NCBI GenBank assembly: GCA_004794655.1
Contig: SMMW01000617.1
Location: 17,016,501 to 17,080,500 of the forward strand
Reading direction: 5' to 3'
DNA from: Marisa cornuarietis
Lineage: Eukaryota; Mollusca; Gastropoda; Architaenioglossa; Ampullariidae
DNA: 64,000 nucleotides
Below are positions 12,901 to 23,373 of this stretch, piece by piece. A model generated the notes under the pieces. The model was not told where the DNA came from, searched no databases, and saw only the letters and a program-made list of their open reading frames with translations. The translations under genes and the position numbers were made by a program. How positions within the stretch are numbered: position 1 is the stretch's first letter; the number at the start of each line of letters is the position of its first letter.

Positions 12901-15900
12901 TATTTTTATTTGGAGTTTGGGAGGAATAATGGGGAATTTGAACACCCTCAACAATTTTAATGACCTGAAAGACTACAAACCATTTGTATTTTACTGGTTC
13001 TTGAGTCATGTTCAGATTAAAGCTAATCAGTCGTCCAGTTTGTTAACTACCTCTCCTAAAATCTTTGGTAACAGCAAAATAAAGAACAAGACTTAGCAGA
13101 CCTGCCAAGAGCACCATCAATGCACTTTGCATAAATTCTTTGACTTTATTATGAAAATTGAAAATTTGGGTTAATAAGATCTTTTAACTTTAAGCGATCT
13201 TGCATTTTAAATCAACCTAAACTGCAGTGAGTCACTCTCATAAAAAAATCCTCCAATTAGAACTTTTTAAAACTTATGACTGCCAAGAAAATAATTTTAA
13301 ACAGTCTTAAATGAGTATATCATTTACGAAAAGATCAGTAAAACCATTCAGGTTACACAAATAAAAAGAAATAAATGAAATACAAATTGTAAAACACACA
13401 TAAATGATAGAAGTGAAATACACTACAATTTATGCTCTAATTTACACAAATGAAAAGACGGAATCATAACTACAGGCAGTGAAATACAAACTGTAAAACA
13501 CAAATAAATGACAGTAGTAGAATTATTTACCATTTATATTCTAAGTACATCAGTGCTAAAGCAAAGTATTTTAGATACTCAAAACCACTAATGTGCAACA
13601 TATGTATAGTATAAATGAATACTAAGCAGAGAAATAAAAGTTGAGTTTATTGAGTATGTCCTTCCAGACAGTGCAACAGGCAGAAATTTGAACAATTGAG
13701 TCTTGAGCAATTTTCAGTACTAAAATTTCAGAATGTTTGTGAATATCAGATTAGCTAAATATCCTATAAAGGAATGTTACTTGCCTCAAAATAAGAAAAA
13801 AAACCTGTTATATTTATCTGAAGTTATAAATTAAAAGAAAAGTCTGCAATATATAACAAACAAGAAATGCATAGATGCAGGCATGCACACACACACACAC
13901 ACATGCATACGTATGCTCAAATATACAAGGGCATACAACCATTCGTACATGAACATTTTTTTCACTTCTTCTCTCATGAACAGAAAATGTAACATTTTCA
14001 TTTTCATTAAGTCATAGAGTCAAAGTCATAAACAGACAATGTAGCACAAAAGAAATGTAATACCCAACAAAAGGATGGTGTCACCTAGACACAAGTGAGG
14101 AAAAGTGCATTATCAAGATTTTTTCGACAAACCTCTTCTTCCAAAACATTGTCATCCACATCTGACTCTGAGCCATCCTTGCACCAGATAGCAGCAACGT
14201 AGATAAGTAATCAAGTATTAAATAATTTAAATATGATCATGTATAAATCACAGGAATTATTTCCTGCGAATTCAAGGATAACTTGATTATACTTTTTTTA
14301 AAAATTCAGTACCATGCAAAACAATTCAAGCGGAAGAAGAGATGAACATCACTCACCCGTTAAAGTAATTAGAGGCACCCACACAAAAAGGTGCTGATGC
14401 AAAAGCAAAAATTAACAGGGCTTGTAATCTGACTGTCTTTGGGAAACAAGCTAAACAAAAGCCTGCAAACACTTGCCTTGTTTTTTTTGTCTTCCGCAAG
14501 ACTGATGTCCGTATCATCCCCCCAGGAATCAGATCCTGCTCCCTTGGCTGAGACTTTGCTCAGCGTCTCATCTCCAGATTCATCTCCTGTGCATACAACA
14601 GGTTTTTTTTTGTTAACATGCTGGTCAAAAATCAGTTCATCATCATCATCTACAAATGAGGACTAGTGTAGTGCAGTCTCACTTTTATGAAACAAAAATG
14701 CTAGTATTCAAGCATGCAGGATATCTCAGAGAATAAAAAGTGCTTTAATAACTTTCCTAAGAATCTCATTATTTTATAAAGAAAAGAGTGAATAAGAAGG
14801 AGATGAACAAAGAGAACATTTCAAAAGCTGACACCGCTGAAGCCAGGAAGTATTAGTCAAGGGTTTGATAGCTTCCCCTTACCTCCAGCATCTGCAACAG
14901 GAAGTCCAAAGCTGACGCTGTCCTTGTCAACTGCAGCTGAGAAACCAAATGGTGAAGCCCCACGAGGAGTTGCTGATCGACTGCCTGTAAGACTGCGGGG
15001 GGTGCTTGCTGTGCTGTTTCGCTGCTGTTTCACTACATGGTCTGTTATCAGTTGTGAGCAAGCATGATGGCCTTGAATTACAGCACAGTCATCTGGCGTC
15101 CACCCTGATCATGACAAGTCAAAACGATACACATATTTTTGAGCAGAAGAGGCTGACATTTAATACTTTGGAAGGAAAAAAATGCCTGCATGGTGTCATA
15201 AAATGTTTCATAAACATAAATTGCACGTACAAATTTGTTCATAGGAAATTCTGCAAGATTCACAACACACAAAAAGCATAAAAAAGCCAGCACAATCAAT
15301 TTAGGATAACTACACAATAAATGCCACTGTAGCCACACCAGACAGTAAGCTCATATCATGTGCACTTTAGGTGATGTCCAGTTAAAATTAACACTGTAAG
15401 CTTGCCTTTAGCATCTTTGAGCTCAGTACTTGCACCATGGTCCAGAAGAAGCTTCACCAAGTTGACAGATCCATCTTGACAAGCATACATCAATGGTGTT
15501 CTGAAATAAATTAGTTTAACGAAAGATTTTTGTTTATTTTTACTACAAGAGCTTTATGAAAATGTTTATAGTCTGCACAAAAGATTATGTAGTAACATTA
15601 AAAACGTCATTCTTGAAGCATAAAGCACCATGCAAGGAATTCCAAAAATACTTTTAAAATTTTACTAAGCATAACACATTCAAAATGGCAAGTAAATAAC
15701 TAATAATCTAACAGCATAATTTGCTTATACTTCCATAAAATGAATAAGTATGTGTACACCCACACACAGCCATCTATATGATATATGATCTGTGTATTCA
15801 TTCTCTACCAACCAGCTGTCAATCATCATTGACCTGCCCACTCATCTGCCAACAGGAAATCATGTTACCTCAGGTTGTTGTCTTCAATGTCCACCTGACC

Positions 15901-18900
15901 TTTAGAAGCCAGAATAATGCGGCAAACTTCTTCCTGCTTTTCTTTGACAGCTACATGTAAGGGTGCCAAGCCCTCCTGCAAGCATTTGAAGATCAGAATT
16001 AATGTTGACATTTGTACATCACAGCTCTACAAAGAAAATTATACACCTTTTCTCTAAAACAAAAAGCGAGGCGATATACAGCACCACAAAGTTATTCAAT
16101 GCTATGTTCTATATACTATGTTCATGGGCTTTTCCTCCCTCACCACTGATAGTCACTTGTTTTTCATTCATTTTTGTCCCTTGCCTGATACGGGTTGATG
16201 GGAGAAGAACATGAATAGACATGGCAGCTGACAAGGTCTGCCACTCATGCCTGTCTTGAGCAAGAGTGAGCATAGGACCAGTCCACTCCTTCACATTTAT
16301 AAGACAGTTCTTCATCTGGCCATCACGGTGTTGACTGCCCTCTTAGGTATCTTGAAGTACAAAGTGTCAAACTGGGTCACATGGCCAAACCAGACTACCT
16401 TATGCCCCTTGACTGTGGCAAGTAAGGGTTCCTGATGTCTCGCTGAGCAACCATGCTTTGTACAAAGTCATTGGTTTTATGTTCCAGACCACCCTCCTCA
16501 GACACTTGTTCTTGAAAGCCTGGATATTCTCCTCTCCTTTTTGGCAAACACGGTCCATGTTTCAGATCCATAAAGCAGGATCAGTACTACAAGGGTCTTG
16601 TACAGATTGTATTTTGTAGCAAACCTAGTGTTATGGCTGTCCAGTCCATCCATTACCACTGCTGCTGTTGCAATCCAGATGCTGTTGTGGAGATGATGGA
16701 CTTAGAGGAGGGTAACTACCAAATGCTTAAGGCTGCTTCTCTTATTCCTGTTTTTCATACAATGCAGAGAAAAAATTCCCACGATGTAGAGGTAAGTGGA
16801 TCTTCATCACAAATAACCTTCATTCGGCAATGAGGACAGATAAAGACTAGAGATGACAACTTATACTACTGAACAATGGACACATAACCAAAAAAACTAT
16901 TACCACCTGATCAACCTTTGAGTTTGAGAAGCATGTGGATGCACTGGGGAAAAAAGGGAAAGGAGAGAAAGCTACATATAAAATTACCTTGTTTTTGATT
17001 GTGAGGTTCGCTCCTGCTTGGCAAAGCAGCTTAATAATCCTGGCCAGACCATCTCTAGCAGCAATATGGAGGCAGCTACAGCCATCTTTGTCTACAGAAT
17101 TAAGTTCTACCCTTTCTCGCAGTAAAAGAACTACACACTCTTCTTGTCGACATTCCACTGCCTAATGAGAGAAAAAAAAAAGTTAATTTCTTGAATGTAA
17201 ACTGCAAGTATTTGTAAATTTTATACTGATATGAAATAAGATACCCTTCTGCTCACTTAAAAGCATCTTAACTGGTTCATAAAAAAATTTGATATTTGTT
17301 AGTTTGATATTCCCTCTAGACTCTTCCCATCAGTGTTTGATTATAGTTTGTGTCTACTTTCTTAGTACAAATGTTTTTTTAAAAAAAAGGTAAGGGTAAA
17401 GATAAACCCTTAACCATATTTGTCCTTGGGAAGCAAGGTGTTAGACTCCATTTTTCTCAGGGCCAGCATTTTTGTGAGGGTGGTGCCCATCTCCTGTTCT
17501 TCACTGCCTTACCTTCTCCTAGTCCTTTATGGAGTCAGATACCCATTCCCATCAGCTGGGGGATATTGAATCTTCACACATCCGGATTTTGATGCCAGCA
17601 CTCTAACCACTCAGCAATCTACTTCCACTCTGCGTGTGCTTACATACTATTCATTATTTCATTATTTGCTGACCAGACTTTTTAACCCCTGCTGCTTCTC
17701 ATAGGTTACTAAGTCATTCTGTTGGCAACAATTTCCAAGACCACGTCTACCTACTTCAAGGATTTGTGCAAGTCTTTGTTCAACATTACAACTTGGACAA
17801 ACTTGTATGTTACCATCAAAAAAAAAGAGAAAGAAAACAGGCCACACTCTTCTCCTGTACTCCACCAAAGTACAGGAAGGCAACTTATTAATAGGCAATA
17901 CACAACTAAAATTTGAAGACCAGCAGAACAATGGATCACCTTTGACTAAATACTAACATGGAAACAGCACATCTTGAATGCAGAGGCAAAAGCCAGAAGA
18001 AAGATCAGTATCATGAGAAAAGTGGTGGGAATAAACTAGGATGCAGATGAACAGATCCTTAACATCGTATATCAAGGAACCTAAGGCCAGACCTAGAATA
18101 TGGATGCAGCTATTGATTGACAACAGCCAGATCACACTAACATAGTTCAAAACCAAGCACTGAGAACCATCACATGTTGCCATGAGAACAACACCAATAG
18201 TGAAGATGGAACAAACAAGGGGTAAGAGAAGAGAATGTAAAGCACTCATGTAAGGATATAGACACAAGACATCTGAAGAACATCTCATGAGCACCAGACA
18301 GAAACATTTCTCCATGGGAAGGCTCAAAAGATCCAGCTCTATAAAAGAGACCCATCCACTGCAAAAAACAAAGTTAAACTGGCAGAAAATGTCACTTATG
18401 TCAAGACTCAGAATGCCCTTCCTGTTCTGCCCAATCCATGAAAAGAGAGAACAAAGGGTGTATGTGCAACAGTTCCACACCCAATGGGATAAGGAAGAAA
18501 ACCCTCACAGTGAAGGAAAAATACCCTAAAGAAACATTGGACACTGCCTTACACATATTAATCAGGAAGAGGTAGAGCAGATCTACGGTGGGCGACAGCA
18601 ACATCACCTTCACATCATCTGTTAGGAATCTGGGATTTATTGTCACTGATGACATGACACTCGATAGACATGTAGCAGCTGTCTGTCAGTCTGCCTATTA
18701 TGAGCTCCGTAAGATCAGTGCTATCCGTCACTTTCTCTCTACATGCGCTACCAACACTCTTGTCTGTGCGTTTGTTCTTTCTCGACTTGACTACTGCAAC
18801 TCCTTGCTGGCAGGCTGCCCTGACTACCTCATTTCAGAGACTCCAGAGAGTACAGAACTCTGCTGCGCGTCTGGTGCTTAGAGCAAGGAAACGGGACCAT

Positions 18901-21434
18901 GTCACTCCTCTCCTTCGTTTTCTACACTGGCTACCCATCCGTTCTCGCATTCAGTACAAACTGTCTGTGCTGTGTTTTGATTTCTTTGCAGGCTCTTGTC
19001 CTGACTATTTCTCTGAACTTCTCATCCCTTACTCTCCGTCCAGACAACTACGCTCTTCGTCTGACGACCGTATCCTAACTGTTCCTGTCACCAGAACAAC
19101 AACATATGGTCACAGGACTTTTGGCTACTGTGCTGCAAAACAATTGAACTCTCTTCCTTTCCATATCCGCCACCTTCCTACAACTGAATCCTTCAAATCT
19201 GCACTGAAAACGCACCTCTTCCTTGAGCATTACTCCTCACACAGTCCACACAATGCTAGTCCTTCTTAACCCCGCCCCCTTCCCTCTTGCTACTTTACCC
19301 ATCTTTCTCGCAGAATCACTATATTTTTCTGTTCCTGTTACTTGATGCCTTTTGTTTTCTGTTTCGTCAGTACTGTCGTTTTCTTTCGTCCCTTTGTTCT
19401 GTGTCTACTTAGTCCACGTCTCTTCCTCGTTTTAAGCGCTAAGAGCATGCTCTCTATGAGTGTGAATATGCGCTATAAAAATCTTCACTATTATTATTAT
19501 TATTATTATTATTATCTATGCATACATTGAATATCTACAAACAGCACCATTAGCAGGTCTCCCTTGCTCTAATTACAAAGTCAAAATCTCAAACTATCAT
19601 CCATGCAGCAAACATAATCTGAAATAAAGCAGAGAAAGATTTGTCTTTCTAACACATGCCCTTTCTATAATATGAGCAGCCAAAAGGTAAAAAGGTAAAA
19701 ACTGCCAACAATTGAAAAGACTCTCAACTGCATAAAATCCCATTGCAGTGACAATGAGGCAACAGATATGCTAGCAAAACAAGGGGCAGAAGCACCACAA
19801 GAAGACAGTGAGATCTGTATAAATGATACAATAACCAAAGCCATCTACAGATCACTATGACCACCTGAATATTACCAGCAGTCATCTAGACAGGAAAATC
19901 TAAACAAGGCACAACGGATGAAGCCATCACATAAACTAGTGCCATTCACTATATGCCCATGCAGAGAAGCATAGCAGACTGCAGAACACAGCCTCTAGGA
20001 CTGCAAAAGCTTCCAAGCCCTGTGTAAAGAGATATATGGCCTGAACCAGTCCCCTTTCAGCATAAACTGCATGGGTTGATAACAATTCTGCAGGAGACCA
20101 CACAGTTTCTGAGATCAGGCCTCTAATTATAAAGACAATATGGGCATGAAAAAAATCACACAGTAGTGATGTGTCAACAATCACCAACCATCACATTTAC
20201 TTTTACTCTTAATCCATGACAGTCTTGATATGACAAAATGAGAAAAGGTATGTTTTTTAATAATCACTTTAACTGACAGTTCTATAATATGCTGTAACAT
20301 GAATGCATCCATATATACCTGTTATATACAAACATGCACATATGCATAAATGCATGCAGATGCATTTACTAATAATGAAATCGAAACATGTTTGTCCACC
20401 CCCTTAAGAAAAATTACAAAACATTAATGAGCTACACACCCAATTATATACAATCATTTGCATTTATGTCGCAATGTGTAATAATAAAGCAGGATCAATT
20501 CTAAAGAGGTTATTTCTGATCTTCTATATTTTTTCATTTATTATTCAACCAAAAGGTGCCATGGCAATTATGACAGCAAAGATGATGATAATGTTCAGCC
20601 TGACAGTACAATATTGATATGCAATGTGGCACTGTTTACCTTCATCAAGGGCGTACGTGAATCTGCATCACCAACATTAGTCTTAGCCTTCCACTCCAGA
20701 AGCTCACGTACAATATCTGCATGTCCCTGGGCACATGCCAAGTGAAGTGGAGTTCTGAAATGAAAGCCAAATCCACTGTAAATGAAGTAATTTGAAAAAT
20801 AAACCAATGACACATCAGTCAGCAGGACCCACACAAGTTTATTTGATAGCAAACAGCACAGAAACCTAAAATAAAAACAAAAATCAACCACATCTTGGTT
20901 TCATTTTAATCACTAAATCTTCCCAAGTTTCCTTATCCAATATTTTCTCTGGTTATTCGAAACAGAATTCATTAGAGACAATAAGTCATGTTTATACCTT
21001 TCCTTTACGATTTAGATTTACATGTATTAATTCCACTAGAAGGTAATTATAGCCTAGGTCCAGCGCCAACTGAATCCGTCCTGTCAGTTCATGTTTGCAA
21101 ACATTCTGCAGCCGTTATGTTATCTCGTTCTGTCGCAAGTTTGATTTCAATACGCCTTTCAATACGCTATGGCTACACCAATAAAGCGTTTATACACTGA
21201 CCTTTTTTCTTTATCCAAAGGACTAGGGTCTTTTTTCGCAAGCTGCTGTACTTTTGATAAATCCCCGGTCCATGCAGCTTTATGAAGTTTGCTCAATTCT
21301 TTTTCTCTAACATCATAACCAATCACAAGAGAAGCTGTGGAGCCTCTTAGACTTCCTAACTCTGGCGATCCGCCTGAAGGTGGACCTTTGCTGGCCTGGG
21401 ATTTTTTTCTGATACTCCTAAAAAACTTTTTCAT
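584..21434 (-). CDS. ANKRD26-like ankyrin-repeat/coiled-coil protein, 22 coding exons, 3' end off the left edge
   Basis: Spliced coding sequence on the reverse strand. Exons from 5' to 3': 21434-21202, 20754-20640, 17161-16988, 15975-15869, 15500-15406, 15041-14883, 14649-14477, 14177-14133, 12487-12421, 11949-11738, 11010-10957, 10035-9939, 6766-6564, 6132-6073, 5277-5191, 5050-4982, 4372-4292, 2967-2899, 2658-2392, 1896-1717, 1336-1229, 907-584. They total 2979 bases (993 codons), with every junction in phase and no stop. The start MKKFFRSIRKK is the first ATG of its frame, with A at -3, and resembles the N-terminus of vertebrate ANKRD26. Layout: six ankyrin repeats, a Ser/acidic linker with tryptophan-centred repeats, and an incipient coiled coil. 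ANKRD26 family proteins act at the plasma membrane and centriolar distal appendages; that role here is inference from family. Introns hold SINE and LINE debris. Exons 5, 7 and 16 appear to use GC donors. Confidence 0.88.
1229..6766 (-). CDS. Tryptophan-repeat exons 13-21 of the ANKRD26-like gene
   Basis: These exons carry variants of one short motif near an exon edge or centre: exon 13 SDSDWDSTV, exon 15 DHTDWDSAT, exon 16 VSEWESDIEE, exon 17 DSDWDSAFEAVTPR, exon 18 DSDWDTTVETMTPR, exon 19 ending SSWDSE, exon 20 with VSEWELER. In exons 15-18 the motif lies within the first seven residues and is usually followed 8-20 residues later by a TPR or SPQP element. Exon 14 (6132-6073) is acidic and lacks the tryptophan. 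Exon 13 starts in phase 1; every later junction is phase 0, so exons can be added or lost without a frameshift. Exon 20 also holds a Gln-rich run. The pattern suggests a short linear binding motif multiplied by exon duplication. Confidence 0.82.
3233..3660 (+). mobile_element. Degraded L2/CR1-like LINE 3' remnant
   Basis: After an (AT)n run at about 3233-3250 comes sequence whose broken frames recall the C-terminus of L2/CR1 reverse transcriptases: a leucine/serine-rich stretch, a tryptophan near 3510, then TTTAAGTCTAAACGTAAGACGCATCTTTTC near 3555-3585, matching the usual 'TFKSKLKTHLF' ending. It lies in the intron between exons 17 and 18 of the ANKRD26-like gene. No intact frame remains. Confidence 0.5.
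7944..8272. mobile_element. GC-rich inserted block, possible solo LTR
   Basis: A G-rich, AG-repetitive block with base composition unlike the AT-rich intron around it. It can be bounded as TGTGACC...CTGTTACA, a TG...CA outline with imperfectly inverted ends. No target-site duplication is visible (left flank TACCT, right flank AATAC) and no coding sequence is recognisable. The solo-LTR call rests on the outline and composition only. Confidence 0.3.
9939..15041 (-). CDS. Low-complexity Ser/acidic linker exons 6-12 of the ANKRD26-like gene
   Basis: Exon 6 (15041-14883) encodes a Ser/Thr/Pro/Arg-rich stretch with STPRSLTGSRSATPRG. Exon 7 (14649-14477) starts with four Asp residues and contains GSDSWGDDTDIS, the first tryptophan-centred acidic motif. 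Exon 8 (14177-14133) is a 15-residue acidic exon. Exon 9 (12487-12421) and exon 10 (11949-11738) join through a split Glu codon; exon 10 contains KTWGADDSPLTPRKS. Exon 11 (11010-10957) is an 18-residue acidic exon and exon 12 (10035-9939) is Pro-rich. The region looks intrinsically disordered. The exon 7/8 junction is the least certain: the preferred donor is AAG|GCAAGT with a weak AAG acceptor, but a GT donor four bases downstream, joined to an AG six bases into exon 8, would also keep frame. Confidence 0.75.
10220..10726 (+). mobile_element. Probable solo LTR in an intron of the ANKRD26-like gene
   Basis: A 507-bp GC-rich island in AT-rich intron, beginning TGTAGAGGTC and ending GGTTGGTTACA, so its termini are TGTA...TACA. 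Inside are a TATA-like TTAAATAG near 10533 and an AATAAA at 10626-10631, spaced as in U3-R. The pentamer TGTAG occurs at 10220-10224 and 10727-10731, so the alternative is an element 10225-10726 with a 5-bp TGTAG duplication. No gag or pol sequence is present. Confidence 0.42.
15406..21434 (-). CDS. Ankyrin-repeat exons 1-5 of the ANKRD26-like gene
   Basis: These exons encode about residues 1-241. Exon 1 (21434-21202) carries the basic N-terminus, a glycine/serine stretch and repeat 1, starting at ELSKLHKAAWTGDLSKVQQL. Exon 2 (20754-20640) gives repeat 2 (TPLHLACAQGHADIVRELL). The exon 2/3 junction splits repeat 3 after TPLMK. Exon 3 (17161-16988) finishes repeat 3 and gives repeat 4 (SCLHIAARDGLARIIKLL). 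Exon 4 (15975-15869) gives repeat 5 (APLHVAVKEKQEEVCRIIL). Exon 5 (15500-15406) gives repeat 6 (TPLMYACQDGSVNLVKLLL). The TPLH/TALM signatures and 33-residue period identify the fold. Exon 1 begins the frame, exons 1/2 and 4/5 join as a split AG|A arginine codon, and exons 2/3 and 3/4 join in phase 0. Exon 5 ends AAAG followed by GCAAGC, a GC-type donor. Confidence 0.88.
16109..16790 (-). mobile_element. Reverse-strand LINE reverse-transcriptase C-terminal fragment
   Basis: The reverse strand encodes, in broken frames, YNLYKTLVVLILLYGSETW near 16555-16615 and further downstream VKEWTGPMLTLAQDRHEW near 16245-16295. These match the conserved 'LLYGSETW' and 'xxEWTGxxxxxxxxxDRxxW' blocks at the ends of many APE-type LINE polyproteins. 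Stops and frameshifts interrupt it. It lies between exons 3 and 4 of the ANKRD26-like gene, in the same orientation as the host gene. Confidence 0.7.
17395..17635 (-). mobile_element. tRNA-derived SINE
   Basis: The reverse strand has a pol III promoter layout: an A-box-like TTGCTGAGTGGTTAGAG near 17608-17624 and, about 35 bases on, a decayed B box (AGATTCAATATC). A non-tRNA body follows to about 17395. The head differs from the GTAGTGTAGTGGTTA SINE elsewhere in the window, so this is a second family. It lies in the intron between exons 2 and 3 of the ANKRD26-like gene. Confidence 0.55.
17690..18584 (+). mobile_element. Left part of a decayed RNase-H-bearing LINE (RT C-terminal region)
   Basis: Broken frames read like the post-catalytic region of Jockey/I-type reverse transcriptases: an 'NTNMETAHLECRGKSQKK' segment near 17955 (usual form 'LTWKxHI...AKARRK') and 'PDLEYGCSY' near 18095 (usual form 'RPVLEYG'). 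Many stops are present. The matching RNase H part resumes at about 19520 after an inserted CR1-like element. Confidence 0.55.
18585..19515 (+). mobile_element. CR1/L2-like LINE 3' end inserted into the older LINE
   Basis: Encodes the last part of a CR1/L2 reverse transcriptase: SVRNLGFIVTDDMTLDRHV, then LSRLDYCNSLLAGCPDYL, a frameshift near 18833, VQNSAARLVLRARKRDHVTP, LLRFLHWLPIRSRIQYKLS, LPFHIRHLPTTESFKSALKT. The 3' UTR ends GCGCTATAAAAATCTTCAC followed by (TTA)n to 19515. The element is 5'-truncated, as is usual for LINEs. It is the best preserved of at least four related copies in the window and splits an RNase-H LINE. Confidence 0.85.
19516..20190 (+). mobile_element. Right part of the split LINE (RNase H domain and tail)
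   Basis: Fragments near 19550-19590 read LAGLPCSNYKVKI, like the RNase H 'CSNYRAE' block. Near 19745 the sequence reads CSDNEATDMLAKQGAE in broken frame, corresponding to the 'H(C)GxxGNExADxLAK' block. Near 19955 CPCREA precedes TAEHSLWDCKSFQALCKEIYG, a Cys/His tail typical of Jockey/I-type LINEs with RNase H. It continues the element at 17690-18584. Confidence 0.6.
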
Positions 21435-21560
21435 GTTGGTTACTAGGAACGCACACTCTAGCCAAATGTCGGTCAAGTCAGACTGTGCGCCATTTTGTTA
21501 CATAGCCTCGGAACCGTTTTTCATTCCAGGAAAGAAAAAAAACAAACTCGAGCTATTTCT
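21435..21560 (-). promoter_or_regulatory. Probable 5' leader/promoter side of the ANKRD26-like gene
   Basis: The sequence immediately upstream of the start ATG (21434-21432) has no upstream in-frame ATG. CpG-containing unique sequence follows to about 22000, without a recognisable TATA box. No splice acceptor adjoining the ATG is obvious, so the transcription start may be close. Position inferred only. Confidence 0.3.
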
Positions 21561-22179
21561 TTGGAAATACGTTGGTTTCGATTATAGTCAGTCGATCGGT
21601 GTGTGTATGTAAATATATGATGTTAATTTTGTTATGTTTCAAACCAGATTGTTAAATCTTTGATTTCTTTTTATTTGCTACTTTTGCTAAATCTCGTCGA
21701 TTTGACCGTTTGCTAATTCGACCATCAGTAGATAGACCACGCCACAAGTAGATTCCACCCCAACCACATCATCATTTACGCGATACTTCGGGCAGAAAAT
21801 AATTAAGTGAATTTTGATGTGATCGATCTCCTTTATCGTCCTCGGCTGACCTGCTCTTTCATCATGTGTGTGTGTGTGTGTGCGACGTCGATCGCTACTT
21901 CATAGACAATTTTGTGTGTAAAACTATATATCTAGCTTCCGTTTTCAGGATATGCCCAGAGTTGTTTTTAATTATTATTTAATTATTTAACGTTTGCACG
22001 ACACACTCGGTCAGAAATTAAATAGCCAGAGGCGTAACTGCACAAATCAAATTGAAATAGCTTTAATCAATTTATTTTAAGAAGTCGATGTATACAAACT
22101 CCATATATGGGGCTATAATTTGACTAACATATATGCTGTCAGAGATCTCGCTATACAGATCTCTAGATCTCTCAGATTT

Positions 22180-23340
22180 ATAATCCGCATGTATCCATTC
22201 AAAAGAATGCTCATTGCACAGCAAAAACAGAAGAGATAAAAAACCAACAGGAAAGTAAAAAAATAAATAAATAAATAAAGACAAAAGTGGTGCTAGGTTG
22301 TTGCTTAGAGCCACGAAACGGGACCATGCCACTCCTTCGTTTTCTACACTGGCTACCCATCCGTTCTCGCATCCAGTACAAACTGTCTTTGCAGGCTCCT
22401 GTCCTGACTATTTCTCTGAACATCTCATCCATACGTTCCGGCCAGACAACTATAAGCTCATTGTTTGATGACCGTATCCTAACTGTCCCAGTCACCAGAG
22501 GCAGAACAACAACATATATGGTCACAGGATTTTCGACGGCTACTGTGCAGCAAAACAAATGGAACTCGCTCCCTTTCCATATCTGCCACCTTCCTACAAT
22601 TGAATCCTTCAATGTGCACTGAAAACGCACCTCTTCCTTGAGCATTAATTACTCCTAACACAGTCCACACAATGCTAGTCCTTCTTACCCCGCCCCCCTT
22701 TCCGTTCTTGCTACTTTTCTACCCATCTTTCTCTGCAGAATCACTATATTCTCTGTTCCTGTTACTTGATGCCTTTTGTTCTTTCTATCTTTGCTTTCTG
22801 TTTGTCCTGATCAGTACTGTTGTTTATTCTTCCGTCCCTCGTGTTCTATCCATTTAGGCCATGTCTCTTCCCCGTTCTAAGCGCTAAGAGCATGTTCTCT
22901 TCCTCTCTATGAGTGTGAATATGCGCTATAAAAATCTTTATTTATTATTATTATTATTATAAGTCCGTCTTAAGTAAACAAATCAAATGAGTCTTCGGTC
23001 TTTTCCGAAACGTGGTTGCTGAGGTGATGGTGGACAGTGACGATGGCAGAGCATTCCACAGCTTAGGTGCAGCATTTGTGAAGGCCCTGGCTCCAGTGCG
23101 CTTCTTCTTTGTGTCTTTCACTGCTGTGGCATGAAGTCGTTGTAAAAACCACTCGAAGTTGCCCGCTTTGGCTATATGAGCCGCATGGCAGTGCCCTATG
23201 CCGATTGCTCTGCTATTTCGTAAGTTAAAGTAAGCAAGGAACATTTTTTCTCGCTCATACACGTGTTCACACAGCGTCCACTTTTCATTTGATAACAATT
23301 TTACGGGGACTGGCCTACGACCTCTGTATGCTTATGTAAG
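22180..23340 (-). mobile_element. Reverse-strand L2-like LINE 3' end, split by a CR1-like copy
   Basis: On the reverse strand, from about 23340 down to 22961, the frame reads GARAFTNAAPKLWNALPSSL, then TTFRKRPKTHLICLLKTDL and a stop, an L2/CR1 C-terminus. Its 3' UTR resumes at 22305 and runs to about 22180 (GAATGAGCAT-like and ATGGATACATGC blocks). The same 3' UTR occurs, uninterrupted, twice at 51.6-52.2 kb. The interruption 22306-22960 is a separate element. Confidence 0.75.
22306..22960 (+). mobile_element. CR1/L2-like LINE 3' end nested in the element above
   Basis: A 5'-truncated copy of the family at 18585-19515: it starts at AGCCACGAAACGGGACCATG, carries LLRFLHWLPIRSRIQYKLS with indels, keeps the ATATGCGCTATAAAAATC 3' UTR block and ends in (TTA)n at 22960. 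Directly after it, the host resumes with AAGTCCGTCTTAAGTAAAC. Compared with the intact host copy at 51.7 kb, about 14 bases of host sequence were lost at the junction. Confidence 0.82.
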
Positions 23341-23373
23341 AAAATGTATTTCGTTTTGTTTCCATAAATAATG

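Larger units (their letters stand above)
3176..21201 (-). other. Intron sequence of the ANKRD26-like gene without further genes
   Basis: Introns between the listed exons are AT-rich. Apart from the LINE, SINE and LTR-like pieces listed, they contain only microsatellites: (CA)n near 4928-4941, 7896-7917 and 13886-13902, and a C run at 8700-8710. Long stretches such as 6834-7740, 8280-9900 and 12550-14100 show nothing recognisable. Confidence 0.6.

Noticed and set aside
17953..18480. Reverse-strand open frame of 175 codons, Cys/Leu-rich
   Set aside because: It lies antisense to a decayed LINE whose forward-strand signatures are recognisable; no splice context or domain.
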